Of a stretch of 62,702 bases of DNA, positions 26,233-35,635 are shown piece after piece. The notes under the pieces were generated by a model, which saw only the letters and a program-made list of their open reading frames with translations, was not told where the DNA came from and made no database searches. The stretch spans positions 1-62,702 of the forward strand of contig NZ_VUAZ01000134.1 of the NCBI RefSeq assembly GCF_009296165.1. The letters run 5' to 3'. This stretch comes from Pseudomonas kitaguniensis (GTDB lineage Bacteria > Pseudomonadota > Gammaproteobacteria > Pseudomonadales > Pseudomonadaceae). How positions within the stretch are numbered: position 1 is the stretch's first letter; the number at the start of each line of letters is the position of its first letter. Both the position numbers and the translations under genes were made by a program.

Positions 26233-27699
26233 ATGAAATTCAAGGATCTTCGGGATTTCGTGCAGCAACTTGAGCAGCGCGGAGAGTTGAAACGTATCCA
26301 GGTACCGGTTTCGCCGGTGCTGGAAATGACTGAGATTTGTGACCGTACCCTGCGCAGCAAGGGCCCGGCACTGCTGTTCGAAAACCCGACCGGCTTTGAT
26401 ATTCCGGTGCTCGGCAACCTGTTCGGTACGCCCGACCGCGTGGCCTTTGGCATGGGCGCCGAGTCGGTCAGCGAGCTGCGCGAGATCGGCAAGCTCCTGG
26501 CCTTCCTCAAGGAGCCCGAGCCACCCAAGGGCCTGAAGGATGCCTGGTCGAAGCTACCGATCTTTCGCAAGATCATTGCCATGGCGCCCAAGGTGGTCAA
26601 GGACGCGGTGTGCCAGGAAGTGGTGATCGAGGGTGATGATGTCGACCTCGGCATGCTGCCCGTGCAGACCTGCTGGCCCGGCGACGTCGGCCCGCTGATC
26701 ACGTGGGGCCTTACTGTGACCAAAGGCCCGAACAAGGATCGCCAGAACCTGGGTATCTACCGTCAGCAAGTGATCGGCCGCAATAAAGTGATCATGCGTT
26801 GGCTGAGCCACCGTGGCGGCGCACTCGACTTTCGTGAGTGGTGCGAAAAACATCCCGGCAAGCCTTTCCCGGTTTCCGTCGCCCTGGGCGCTGACCCGGC
26901 GACCATCCTTGGCGCCGTCACGCCGGTGCCCGACAGCCTGTCTGAATATGCCTTCGCCGGTCTGTTGCGCGGTAACCGCACCGAACTGGTGAAGTGCCGC
27001 GGCAACGACCTGCAAGTGCCGGCCAGTGCGGAAATCATCCTCGAAGGCGTGATTCATCCGGGCGAAATGGCCGACGAAGGCCCTTACGGCGACCACACCG
27101 GTTACTACAACGAAGTCGACAGCTTCCCGGTGTTCACGGTCGAGCGCATTACCCACCGGATCAAGCCGATCTACCACAGCACCTACACCGGCCGGCCACC
27201 GGATGAACCGGCTATCCTGGGTGTGGCGCTGAACGAAGTGTTTGTGCCGATCCTGCAAAAGCAGTTCCCGGAGATCACCGACTTCTACTTGCCGCCCGAA
27301 GGCTGCTCGTACCGCATGGCCATTGTGACCATGAAGAAGTCCTATCCAGGCCACGCCAAACGGGTAATGCTGGGAGTGTGGTCGTTTTTGCGACAGTTCA
27401 TGTACACCAAATTCGTTATCGTCACCGACGACGACATCAATGCTCGCGACTGGAACGACGTGATCTGGGCCATCACCACGCGCATGGACCCCAAGCGCGA
27501 CACGGTGATGATCGACAACACGCCGATCGACTACCTCGACTTCGCCTCGCCGGTGTCGGGCCTCGGTTCAAAGATGGGCCTGGATGCCACCCACAAATGG
27601 CCGGGTGAAACCACCCGCGAGTGGGGCCGGGTGATCGTCAAGGATGAGGCTGTGACTGCCCGTGTCGATGCTATGTGGAAAGAATTGGGAATAGATTGA
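26233..27699 (+). CDS. ubiD: 4-hydroxy-3-polyprenylbenzoate decarboxylase
   Basis: A 488-residue UbiD-family enzyme, which uses prenylated FMN to decarboxylate the ubiquinone ring precursor. Typical blocks: KDLRDFVQQLEQRGELKRI at the start, IYRQQVIGRNKVIMRWLSHRGGALD, EIILEGVIHPGEMADEGPYGDHTGYY with the active-site Glu/Asp/Arg set, and DDDINARDWNDVIWAITTRMDP. ATG 26233 is preferred to the upstream GTG at 26221. The stop overlaps the next gene in ATGA. Confidence 0.95.
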   Translation: MKFKDLRDFVQQLEQRGELKRIQVPVSPVLEMTEICDRTLRSKGPALLFENPTGFDIPVLGNLFGTPDRVAFGMGAESVSELREIGKLLAFLKEPEPPKGLKDAWSKLPIFRKIIAMAPKVVKDAVCQEVVIEGDDVDLGMLPVQTCWPGDVGPLITWGLTVTKGPNKDRQNLGIYRQQVIGRNKVIMRWLSHRGGALDFREWCEKHPGKPFPVSVALGADPATILGAVTPVPDSLSEYAFAGLLRGNRTELVKCRGNDLQVPASAEIILEGVIHPGEMADEGPYGDHTGYYNEVDSFPVFTVERITHRIKPIYHSTYTGRPPDEPAILGVALNEVFVPILQKQFPEITDFYLPPEGCSYRMAIVTMKKSYPGHAKRVMLGVWSFLRQFMYTKFVIVTDDDINARDWNDVIWAITTRMDPKRDTVMIDNTPIDYLDFASPVSGLGSKMGLDATHKWPGETTREWGRVIVKDEAVTARVDAMWKELGID

Positions 27700-28666
27700 T
27701 GCGTGTAACCCTGCAACCTTCCGGCGCGGTACTGGAACTGATCCCTGGCGAGCGAATCCTTGAAGGCGCGCGCGTCTGGGCTACGAGTGCCCTCAGGCGT
27801 GTCGCAATGGCGTGTGCCATGTGTGTGCGGCGTTGTTGGTTGAGGGCCGGGTGCTGCAAGCCGGTGAGGTGCTCGATCACGGTGAGTTTTACACCTGCAT
27901 CGCCGAGCCGCTGGAAGATTGCATTGTGTTATGGGATGGCGTGCTGGCGCCGGGAGAGTTGCCGTTGCGCAAGTTGTCGTGCCAATTGAGTGAATGTGTG
28001 GAGGTCGGTGGTGATGTGTGGCGCGTGCGCCTGCTTGCCCCGGCCGGTAAAGCGCTGCGTTACCACGCTGGGCAATACTTGATGATCGAGCGGGAGAATG
28101 GCGAGAAGTCGGCGTTCTCGCTGGCGTCGGCGCCGCATTCCGGGCGTGAGCTGGAGTTGCATGTGCTGGTGCGGGAAGACAGCGCGCGCAACCTGCTTGA
28201 GCAGTTGCAGCGTAATCAGATGGCGCGCATCGAATTGCCTTTTGGCGACACGCACCTTGCCGAGCTACCCGACGGGCCGTTGGTGTTGATCGCCGCGGGT
28301 ACCGGCATGGCGCAGATGCACAGCTTGATAGAGCATTGCCGCGCTTCCGGTTTCAAGCACCCGGTGCATTTGTACTGGGGTGTGCGTCGGCCGGAGGATT
28401 TTTACCAGATCGAGCACTGGGATCAATGGCTGCAACTGCCGAATCTGTTCCTGCACAAAGTGGTCAGCGACCTGTGTGGTTGGCAAGGGCGTTGCGGGCT
28501 GCTGCATGAAGCGGTGTGTGAAGATATTCGCGATCTCAAGGGTGTGCACGTCTACGCAAGTGGCTCGCCTGCGATGATCTACGGCACGCTGGATGCGCTG
28601 GTTGACGCCGGCATGGACGCGCATCAGATGCGTGCTGATGTGTTCGCCTACGCACCGCGCCCTTAA
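27699..28666 (+). pseudogene. Ferredoxin-reductase flavoprotein (CDP-6-deoxy-glucoseen reductase-like), frameshifted
   Basis: The intact protein would have about 322 residues: an N-terminal plant-type 2Fe-2S domain with Cys spacing CPQACRNGVCHVCAA, an FAD-binding beta-barrel (KALRYHAGQYLMIE, SAFSLASAP) and an NAD(P)-binding domain (LVLIAAGTGMAQMHSLIEH). The start is in one frame and everything from the first cluster Cys on is in another. One added C near 27772 restores EGARRLGYECPQAC. In several pseudomonads this gene follows ubiD and is annotated as a glucoseen reductase, but a role as a UbiB/Fre-like flavin reductase serving UbiD/UbiX chemistry is as plausible. Coupled to ubiD by ATGA overlap. 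Confidence 0.82.
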
Positions 28667-28681
28667 TGTGGGAACCGGCGC

Positions 28682-28702
28682 CGACACAGATAGGCAGTGT
28701 CG
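28682..28702. terminator. Hairpin between convergent genes
   Basis: CGACAC/GTGTCG with a 9-base loop fills the gap between the flavoprotein gene and the convergent outer-membrane protein gene. There is no U-tract, so termination is uncertain. Confidence 0.35.
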
Positions 28703-29179
28703 TTAGAAACGCGCCCCCGCCGTCAGCATCGCCGCATTAAAGCCCAGCAACACCAACTCGCTGGTCACCGGGCCGAAATTCACGCCCACCGAGGGGATGA
28801 TCGCCGGTGCCACGCCAAAGCGGTTGAGCGGGATTTTGTCGCGGTACTTGCCGCGATACCCCTGAAGCGCGCCTGCGGTCACCTTCATGTAGAACGGCGA
28901 GTCGCCAAGGTCATAGCGTTTACCCGCGTAAACATAATATGAGCGCTGGCTGAACGAGTTGCGAAAGGTCGCCCCGCCGTATACCAGCCCGGACGCTTCG
29001 TTGCGCTCCAGGTTGATCAAATCCTGGTTGTTGTTGTGCTTGGGGTTCGGTGAAAAGTGCTGGGTGTAGAGGCTCGTCTGGGCGTACCAGAAGCCCTTAT
29101 CGCCTTTGACGGTCGCCTCAGAGGCCAGCGCAGTAGCGGCTTGTGCCATAAGCAGCAAGCCGGAATAAACGTACTTCAT
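28703..29179 (-). CDS. Small outer-membrane beta-barrel-like protein
   Basis: A 158-residue protein with a signal peptide (cleavage near ALAS) and a body of alternating aromatic/polar strands (FWYAQTSLYTQHFS, YYVYAGKRYDL, FYMKVTAGALQGY) ending in AGARF, a terminal Phe typical of outer-membrane barrels. Homologues in Pseudomonas are often labelled sn-glycerol-3-phosphate transporter without clear support. Size and pattern suit an eight-stranded barrel such as the PagP/PagL class, but I see no proven catalytic set. glpT, 3.4 kb away, is not an operon partner. Confidence 0.6.
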   Translation of the reverse strand: MKYVYSGLLLMAQAATALASEATVKGDKGFWYAQTSLYTQHFSPNPKHNNNQDLINLERNEASGLVYGGATFRNSFSQRSYYVYAGKRYDLGDSPFYMKVTAGALQGYRGKYRDKIPLNRFGVAPAIIPSVGVNFGPVTSELVLLGFNAAMLTAGARF

Positions 29180-29477
29180 GGTTCGACCTCGATAGTCGTT
29201 TGAATAGGCGGCTAATGTGGGGTCGCTAAACTTCTACAGTTTGGCGGCTAACGTCCTGCGGGGCCTGAACCTGCGCTGAAGGTTTGGTCGCCTATGCTTA
29301 TGCAATTAAGGTATTACTTATGTAGGAAAAATCTCATTAAGCTATAAGGCAACGGACTACCGCCTTTCATCAATCACCAATAACTGACCGCCACCGCCCG
29401 CCAGACGGATCGATCGTAAGCACTCAGAGCAGCAAGTTCTGATGTTTGATGCCTGGGTTTAAAGGAGTGGGAGCGGT
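29180..29477. promoter_or_regulatory. Intergenic region with direct repeats upstream of the TonB receptor
   Basis: About 300 bases between divergent genes. Two near-identical 12-mers, GGCGGCTAATGT (29207-29218) and GGCGGCTAACGT (29243-29254), are spaced 36 bases apart, with a degenerate third copy between them. No ORF is recognised. The spacing equals about 3.4 helical turns, not an exact multiple, so a protein-binding array is only a possibility. Confidence 0.35.
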
Positions 29478-31865
29478 ATGGGGAGCTACAACAAACACGC
29501 GCTGTACACAGCGATTTTGTCGGCCAATTTGCTGACCGCTGTGGGATTTAATCCAGCCTTGGCGGCCGAAACAGCCGCTGCCGATGTGCCAAAACTCGAC
29601 ACCGTGATCGTCACCGGTACGCGCGCCCAAGAGCGCACCGCCAGTGCTTCGCTTTCGCCGATTGATGTGATTTCCGGCGAAACCTTGCGCAGCACCGGCT
29701 CCGATGAGCTGGGAGCAGTGCTGGCGCGCTTGATTCCGTCGATCAACTTCCCGCGTCCAAGCCTGGTGGATGGCGCCGAGCTGGTGCGCCCTGCGCAGTT
29801 GCGCGGCCTGTCGCCGGATCAGGTGTTGGTGCTGGTCAACGGTAAACGTCGCCACACCAGTGCGTTCGTTAACCTCGGCGGGGCCGTTGGCCGTGGCTCG
29901 GCACCGGCGGACTTGAATGCAATTCCGTTGTCGGCGGTCGACCACGTTGAAGTGCTGCGTGACGGTGCGTCGGCGCGCTATGGCTCTGACGCGATTGCCG
30001 GGGTAATCAACGTGATCCTCAAGCACGACGACCATGGCGGTTCGGTCTCGAGCAAATTCGGCGAATACAAAAAGGGCGATGGTATTCAACGCAATGTCAG
30101 CGGCAATACCGGCTTGGCGCTGGGTGACAACGGTTTTATCAACCTTTCCGCCGAAGGTGCCGACAACGATTACACCAACCGTGCCGGCGATGATTTCCGC
30201 CCGGCCAGCGTAGGTTCCACCACCTACGGCCAGCGTGTGTTCCGCCAGGGCGAGCCGGCTACCAATGAAGGCAAGTTGCAGTTCAACTCCGAGTATTCCT
30301 TCAGCGACGGGCTGGAGTTCTACACGTTCGGCGGCTACAGCAAGCGACGTGGCGAAACCGCAGCGTTCTACCGGGCCAGCAATGCGTCCAACAACATTGC
30401 AGCGCTCAACCCCAATGGCTACTTGCCGCTGATCAAGGGCAACCTTGAGGACACCTCATTGGTGGTGGGCTTGCGCGGCTTGCTGGCCTACGACTGGCAC
30501 TATGACCTGTCGGCCAACTATGGCAAAAACCAGTACGAATTAAGCACCGACACCATCAACACCTCACTCGGCCTTGCTACGCCGCGCAAGTTCGACAATG
30601 GCACCCTGAGCAACGATCAGAAGCAAGTCAGCCTGGACCTCTCACGTGAATTCGACGTGGGCTTTTTGCCTTACCCGGTGTCGGTAGCTTTTGGTGGCGA
30701 ATACCTGCACCAGGGCTATGAGATCGAAGCGGGCGAGCCTGCGTCCTATTACCAGACCGGCAGCTCGGGCCTCGGTGGTTTCCGTGATGCCGACGCCGGC
30801 AGCAGCTCGCGGCATAACTGGGCGCAGTACCTGGACCTGGAAACCAACTTCACCGAAAAGCTCAGCGCCTCGGCCGCCGTGCGGCATGAGGATTACAGTG
30901 ACTTTGGCTCCAACGTCAGCGGCTCGCTGTCGGCGCGGTATGACTTCACCCCGCAGGTGGCGTTGCGTGGCAGCATTTCCAACGGTTTCCGCGCGCCATC
31001 CCTGGCCCAGCAGAATTTTGCCTACACCTCGTCGCAGTTGATCGGCAGCACCATTCAGGAGGCGGGCACCTTTCCGGCCGACAGCAAAGTGGCAAGACTG
31101 CTCGGCGCCGAAGACCTGAAAGCCGAAAAGTCACGTAACTACAGCCTCGGCCTGGTGCTGGAGCCTGCAGATGACCTGACCGTAACGCTCGACGTTTATC
31201 GCATCGACATCCGCGACCGTATCAGCCTGTCCTCCAACCTTAATCTGAACCCGGCGACCGTGGCTTACCTGCAAGCCAACGGTGTTGGCAACATCAACTA
31301 CACCAGCGCGCGCTACTTCACCAACGCCACTGATACCAGCACCGATGGCGTCGATTTGGTGGCCAACTATCGTTATCAATTCGATAACGGCATTCGTTGG
31401 AACAGCACGGTAGGGTATAACTACAACCACACCAAAGTGACGGACGTGAAAGCTAACCCGGCCATTCTGGACAGTTTGGGCGCCAACCTGGTGCGGGTGG
31501 ACCGCCGCGAGCGTATCGGTTTACTCGGCGACACCACGCCGCAGCACAAACTCAGCCTGGGTAACGATTTCACCTACGGCCGTTGGGCACTGCACAGCAA
31601 CCTGGTGCGTTATGGTGAGTTCACCAGTTACCAGGCGGACAAGGTCAACGACCAGACCTTCAAGGCGGCTTGGGTGCTGGACCTGTCGGCGGACTACAAA
31701 CTGAAGAACTGGACGTTCACCGTGGGCGGTGACAACGTCACCGACAAATACCCGGAGAAGGTCAATGCCTACGCCAGCAGTGGCGGCAATTTGGCCTATA
31801 GCACTTTTTCGCCGTACGGTTACAGCGGCGCGTTTTATTACGGTAAAGTTGCTTACAACTGGTAA
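29478..31865 (+). CDS. TonB-dependent outer-membrane receptor
   Basis: A 795-residue receptor with a signal peptide (cleavage after ALAA), a TonB box (DTVIVTGTR), an N-terminal plug (ELVRPAQLRGLSPDQVLVLVNGKRRHTSAF, VEVLRDGASARYGSDAIAGVINV) and a 22-strand-type barrel ending FYYGKVAYNW with a terminal aromatic. There is no N-terminal FecA-like signalling extension. The plug resembles receptors for small organic ligands at least as much as siderophore receptors; the substrate is unknown. No sigma/anti-sigma pair is adjacent. Confidence 0.93.
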   Translation: MGSYNKHALYTAILSANLLTAVGFNPALAAETAAADVPKLDTVIVTGTRAQERTASASLSPIDVISGETLRSTGSDELGAVLARLIPSINFPRPSLVDGAELVRPAQLRGLSPDQVLVLVNGKRRHTSAFVNLGGAVGRGSAPADLNAIPLSAVDHVEVLRDGASARYGSDAIAGVINVILKHDDHGGSVSSKFGEYKKGDGIQRNVSGNTGLALGDNGFINLSAEGADNDYTNRAGDDFRPASVGSTTYGQRVFRQGEPATNEGKLQFNSEYSFSDGLEFYTFGGYSKRRGETAAFYRASNASNNIAALNPNGYLPLIKGNLEDTSLVVGLRGLLAYDWHYDLSANYGKNQYELSTDTINTSLGLATPRKFDNGTLSNDQKQVSLDLSREFDVGFLPYPVSVAFGGEYLHQGYEIEAGEPASYYQTGSSGLGGFRDADAGSSSRHNWAQYLDLETNFTEKLSASAAVRHEDYSDFGSNVSGSLSARYDFTPQVALRGSISNGFRAPSLAQQNFAYTSSQLIGSTIQEAGTFPADSKVARLLGAEDLKAEKSRNYSLGLVLEPADDLTVTLDVYRIDIRDRISLSSNLNLNPATVAYLQANGVGNINYTSARYFTNATDTSTDGVDLVANYRYQFDNGIRWNSTVGYNYNHTKVTDVKANPAILDSLGANLVRVDRRERIGLLGDTTPQHKLSLGNDFTYGRWALHSNLVRYGEFTSYQADKVNDQTFKAAWVLDLSADYKLKNWTFTVGGDNVTDKYPEKVNAYASSGGNLAYSTFSPYGYSGAFYYGKVAYNW

Positions 31866-31892
31866 TACACAGGAGGCGCACCGCTTTTCGCC

Positions 31893-32547
31893 ATGACCGC
31901 CATTGAAACCGATCTTTTGCAATTGGCTTACCCTCCGCGGCTCGATCTTGGGCCGCAACTCACTCACGAACAGTTAATGAGCTCGATGCAGGCCACGATG
32001 GCCCGGCATAAGGGTGGGCCGGTCTGGCTATTCGCCTACGGGTCGTTGATCTGGCGGCCTGAATGTTCGTCGACCGAGCGCGTGCGTGCGCGGGTTCACG
32101 GTTACCACCGGGGCTTGTACCTGTGGTCCCCACGAGCATCGCGGCACGCCGGAATTGCCGGGGTTGGTGTTCGGGCTGGACCGTGGCGGTTCCTGCAGCG
32201 GGTTTGCCTACCGTTTGCCGGAAGACCAGTTGGAAGCCTCGCTTTACGCCTTGTGGCAGCGCGAGATGCCTTACCCCTCCTACCGGCCGCACTGGCTGAC
32301 CTGCCGTTTGGAAGATGGCAGCCAGGTTCAGGCGCTGGGTTTTGTGTTGGAGCGGCACTTGCCCAGCTATGCTGGCAACTTGCCCGACATCGTACTCAAT
32401 CACGTGCTGCAAAGCGCTTGCGGGCGTTACGGCACGACTCGCGATTATGTCGAGCAGACCGTTAACGCCCTGCGTAGCCACGCCATGCCAGATAAAAACC
32501 TGGAGGCGCGGCTCAAGCGTTGTGCAAAGGATTGCTCAGGCGATTAA
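31893..32547 (+). pseudogene. ChaC-like gamma-glutamylcyclotransferase, frameshifted
   Basis: The intact protein would have about 217 residues, with the cyclotransferase motif WLFAYGSLIWRPE near the start and later GTPELPGLVFGLDRGGSCSG and HWLTCRLEDG. Its frame changes within the CCCC run at 32128-32131. Removing one C joins GYHRGLYLWS to HEHRGTPELPG. ChaC proteins open glutathione to 5-oxoproline and Cys-Gly. It is the clearest case here of an apparent one-base insertion. It converges on glpT with overlapping stops. Confidence 0.85.
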
Positions 32548-33881
32548 CGCGCTGTGCTGACACTGTTGGTGTGCCACAGCGTTGGGATCAGGAACGCGAT
32601 CGCCAATAGGCACGCACCTATCAGCAGGATAAAACCACCGTCCCAGCCGAAATGGTCAACGGTGTAGCCCATGGCCGCACTGGCTGCCACCGAGCCACCC
32701 AAGTAGCCGAACAAGCCGGTGAAGCCCGCCGCGGTGCCAGCGGCTTTTTTCGGCGCCAACTCCAGCGCCTGCAGGCCGATCAGCATCACCGGGCCGTAGA
32801 TCAGGAAGCCGATGGAGAACAGCGCAATCATGTCGACCATCGGGTTGCCTGGCGGGTTGAGCCAGTAAACCAGGGTCGCCACGGTGACCAAGGCCATGAA
32901 TACGATGCCGGTCAGCCCACGATTGCCACGGAAGATCTTGTCCGACATCCAGCCGCACAGCAGCGTGCCCGGAATACCTGCCCACTCATAGAAGAAGTAC
33001 GCCCACGAGGTTTTATCCACGTCGAAGTGCTTGGCTTCCTTGAGGTACGTCGGTGCCCAGTCCAGCACGCCGTAGCGCAACAGGTAGACAAACACGTTAG
33101 CGAAGGCGATGTACCAAAGCATTTTGTTGCGCAGCACGTACTTGACGAAGATTTCCTTGGCGCTGAATTCGTCTTCGTGGCTGGCGTCGTAGCCTTCCGG
33201 GTAATCGTTTTTGTATTGCTCAATCGGTGGCAGGCCGACCGACTGCGGCGTGTCGCGCATGGTGATGAAGGCAAACGCCGCCACGGCCAGGGCCACGGTC
33301 GCCGGCACGTAAAACGCTGCATGCCAGTCGTTAAACCACGCCATGCCGAGCAAGAACAGCGGGCCGATCAGGCCGCCGCCGACGTTATGCGCCACGTTCC
33401 ATACCGACACCACGCCGCCGCGTTCTTTCTGCGACCACCAGTGCACCATGGTCCGCCCGCTGGGTGGCCAGCCCATGCCTTGGGCCCAGCCGTTGATGAA
33501 CAGCAAAATGAACATCATGGTCACGCTGGACGTTGCCCAAGGTGCGAAACCGAAAATGAACATTACGCCCGCCGACACCAGCAGGCCAAAAGGCAGGAAG
33601 TAACGCGGGTTCGAGCGGTCGGACACCAGGCCCATCAGGAACTTGGACAGGCCGTAGGCAATCGCAATCGCCGACATCGCCAAGCCCAGTTGGCCGCGGG
33701 TGTAGCCCTCGTCAATCAAGTACGGCATGGCCAGCGAGAAGTTTTTGCGCAGCAAGTAGTAGCCGGCGTAACCGAAGAAAATACCGGCGAAGATCTGCCA
33801 ACGCAGTCGTCGATACGTGCTGTCTATTTTTTCTTCAGGCAGGGGCGCCTGGTGTGCGGCAGGACGAAAGAAAGCAAACAT
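32544..33881 (-). CDS. glpT: Glycerol-3-phosphate transporter (MFS)
   Basis: A 445-residue protein with 12 predicted membrane helices of the organophosphate:phosphate antiporter family. It carries YAGYYLLRKNFSLAMPYL near the N terminus, GWAQGMGWPPSGRTMVHWWS and GALL-type repeats, as in E. coli GlpT (452 residues). The Arg and His positions near YYLLRKN match those needed for phosphate binding in the family. It exchanges cytoplasmic phosphate for external glycerol-3-phosphate. UhpT-like substrates cannot be excluded. Confidence 0.9.
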   Translation of the reverse strand: MFAFFRPAAHQAPLPEEKIDSTYRRLRWQIFAGIFFGYAGYYLLRKNFSLAMPYLIDEGYTRGQLGLAMSAIAIAYGLSKFLMGLVSDRSNPRYFLPFGLLVSAGVMFIFGFAPWATSSVTMMFILLFINGWAQGMGWPPSGRTMVHWWSQKERGGVVSVWNVAHNVGGGLIGPLFLLGMAWFNDWHAAFYVPATVALAVAAFAFITMRDTPQSVGLPPIEQYKNDYPEGYDASHEDEFSAKEIFVKYVLRNKMLWYIAFANVFVYLLRYGVLDWAPTYLKEAKHFDVDKTSWAYFFYEWAGIPGTLLCGWMSDKIFRGNRGLTGIVFMALVTVATLVYWLNPPGNPMVDMIALFSIGFLIYGPVMLIGLQALELAPKKAAGTAAGFTGLFGYLGGSVAASAAMGYTVDHFGWDGGFILLIGACLLAIAFLIPTLWHTNSVSTAR

Positions 33882-33988
33882 TCAAGAGCTCCAAATTTCT
33901 TGTTTTAACTGCGGATGCGAATGTTACAGTTTCGTTACCGAATATAGCATCATTGTCGTTATTGAATTTTTCAGGCCATAGAGATGCA

Positions 33989-34083
33989 AATGTGGGAGGG
34001 GGCTTGCTCCCGATGGCGGTGCTTCAGTCAACAGAAATGTTAGCTGAGCCACTGCCATCGGGAGCAAGCCCCCTCCCACATTG
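33989..34083. repeat. REP doublet (REPIN), GGGGGC subfamily
   Basis: Inverted copies of ATGTGGGAGGGGGCTTGCTC (from 33990) and its complement (ending 34081) flank a spacer of about 50 bases, between glpT and the quinone oxidoreductase gene. Confidence 0.92.
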
Positions 34084-34100
34084 ATTACATTTCAGGTCGG

Positions 34101-35078
34101 TTAGCGGACTTGAACCACCACTTTGCCCACCGCCTTGCGCTGCCCCAGGTCATTGATCGCCTGGGCGGCCTGTTCGAGTGGATAGACTTTCGACACCAGC
34201 GGCTTGAGCTTGCCCTCGGCGTACCACGTGAACAATTGCTGGAAGTTCGCCGCATTGTCTTGCGGCTGGCGCTGAGCGAACGAACCCCAGAACACCCCGA
34301 CCACGGCTGCGCCCTTGAGCAACGCCAGGTTCACTGGCAGTTCCGGGATGCGCCCGCTGGCAAAACCGACTACCAACAGGCGGCCGTTCCAGGCGATGCC
34401 GCGGATAGCCTGGTCAAACAGATCGCCGCCCACCGGGTCGTAGATCACGTCGATACCGTTGCCATCGGTCAGGCGTTTTAGTTCGTCTTTAAGGCTGGCT
34501 TCGCTGTAGTTGATCAACTCGTCCGCGCCTGCGGCCTTGGCCACGGCGAGTTTATCCGCACTGCTGGCGGCGGCGATCACCCGGGCGCCCATGGCTTTGC
34601 CGATTTCCACCGCCGCCAGGCCCACGCCACCGGAGGCGCCGAGCACCAGCAAAGTTTCGCCGGGTTGCAAGCTGGCGCGTTGTTTGAGGGCGTGCATCGA
34701 GGTGCCGTAGGTCATGCTGAAGGCGGCGGCGGTGTTGAAGTCCATGCTCGGCGGTATCGGCAGTACGTTGTAGCCCGGCACCGCGACCTGCTCGGCAAAG
34801 CTGCCCCAGCCAGTCAAGGCCATCACGCGGTCACCGACTTTCAGGTGGCTGACTTTTTCGCCCACTTCGGTGACCACGCCGGCCGCTTCGCCACCCGGTG
34901 AAAAAGGGAAGGGCGGCTTGAACTGGTATTTGCCCTCGATGATCAAGGTGTCCGGGAAATTCACCCCCGCCGCGTGCACGTCCAGCAGGACCTCGTTCTT
35001 CTTGATCGCAGGGTTCGCAATCTCATCGAGCACCAGGGTTTCGGCGGGGCCGAAGGCTTTGCACAGCACAGCTTTCAT
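34101..35078 (-). CDS. NADPH:quinone oxidoreductase (zinc-free MDR family)
   Basis: A 325-residue medium-chain reductase: GroES-like N-terminal half (VNFPDTLIIEGKYQFKPPFPFSPGGEAAGVV) and Rossmann domain with LLVLGASGGVGLAAVEIGKAMGARVIA. Structural- and catalytic-zinc cysteines are absent, as in QOR-type enzymes. It catalyses NADPH-dependent reduction of quinones or enones; the natural substrate is unknown. ATG 35078 gives the standard MKAVLCKAFGPAE start rather than the 22-residue longer form. Confidence 0.92.
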   Translation of the reverse strand: MKAVLCKAFGPAETLVLDEIANPAIKKNEVLLDVHAAGVNFPDTLIIEGKYQFKPPFPFSPGGEAAGVVTEVGEKVSHLKVGDRVMALTGWGSFAEQVAVPGYNVLPIPPSMDFNTAAAFSMTYGTSMHALKQRASLQPGETLLVLGASGGVGLAAVEIGKAMGARVIAAASSADKLAVAKAAGADELINYSEASLKDELKRLTDGNGIDVIYDPVGGDLFDQAIRGIAWNGRLLVVGFASGRIPELPVNLALLKGAAVVGVFWGSFAQRQPQDNAANFQQLFTWYAEGKLKPLVSKVYPLEQAAQAINDLGQRKAVGKVVVQVR

Positions 35079-35227
35079 CGGACTATTCCTTTTGGCATCG
35101 TGGCCGATAAGTGTAGGTGGGTGCGCCCGTGGGTCAACGAGCATGCCCGGGCCTGATAAGCCGCCATAAGCTTGTACTCAGCCTTGCTAGCGTTATGCTA
35201 CCGGCAACCGAATTCGAGGAATGAACT

Positions 35228-35635
35228 GTGAAAGCGTGGATCCTGTTGATGCTCGCCCTGACTTTGCCGATGGCAGCCCAGGCCGAAGAAGCGAAAGAAG
35301 GCGAGGCCCCCAAGGTCAGTTATATCAGCCTGACCCCGCCGTTCGTGGGTAACTACGGCTTGGACGGCACGGCCAAACTCAAGGTATTCAAGGCCGACAT
35401 TGCCCTGCGCGTGACCGGCACTGAAGCCGCCGCCGCGGTCAAAGCCAACGACGCGCTGATCCGTAACCAATTGGTGGCCCTGTTTACCCAGCAGACCAAC
35501 GACGCCATGAGCACGGTTGAAGGCAAAGAAAAGCTGCGCCAGGAAGCCCTCAAGCAAACGCAACAAGTGATGAACGACGAGACCGGTAAACCGATGGTCG
35601 AAGACCTGTTGTTCAATAACCTGATCATTCAGTAA
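35228..35635 (+). CDS. FliL-like periplasmic protein
   Basis: A 135-residue protein with a signal peptide (cleavage after MAAQA), then YISLTPPFVGNYGLDGTAKLKVFKADIALRVTG and a C-terminal amphipathic helix, matching the FliL family core. FliL tunes flagellar stator function, but this copy has a cleavable signal rather than a membrane anchor and no flagellar neighbours, so its role may differ. The start is GTG at 35228 after GAGGA. Its 3' end overlaps the convergent acyltransferase gene by 11 bases. Confidence 0.8.
   Translation: MKAWILLMLALTLPMAAQAEEAKEGEAPKVSYISLTPPFVGNYGLDGTAKLKVFKADIALRVTGTEAAAAVKANDALIRNQLVALFTQQTNDAMSTVEGKEKLRQEALKQTQQVMNDETGKPMVEDLLFNNLIIQ

Noticed and set aside
32652..33908. 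Plus-strand frame opposite glpT
   Set aside because: His/Gln/Arg-rich shadow of a membrane protein gene.
33989..34083. REP doublets as CRISPR repeats
   Set aside because: Units are inverted, not direct, spacers are internal to each doublet and scattered, and no cas genes are present.
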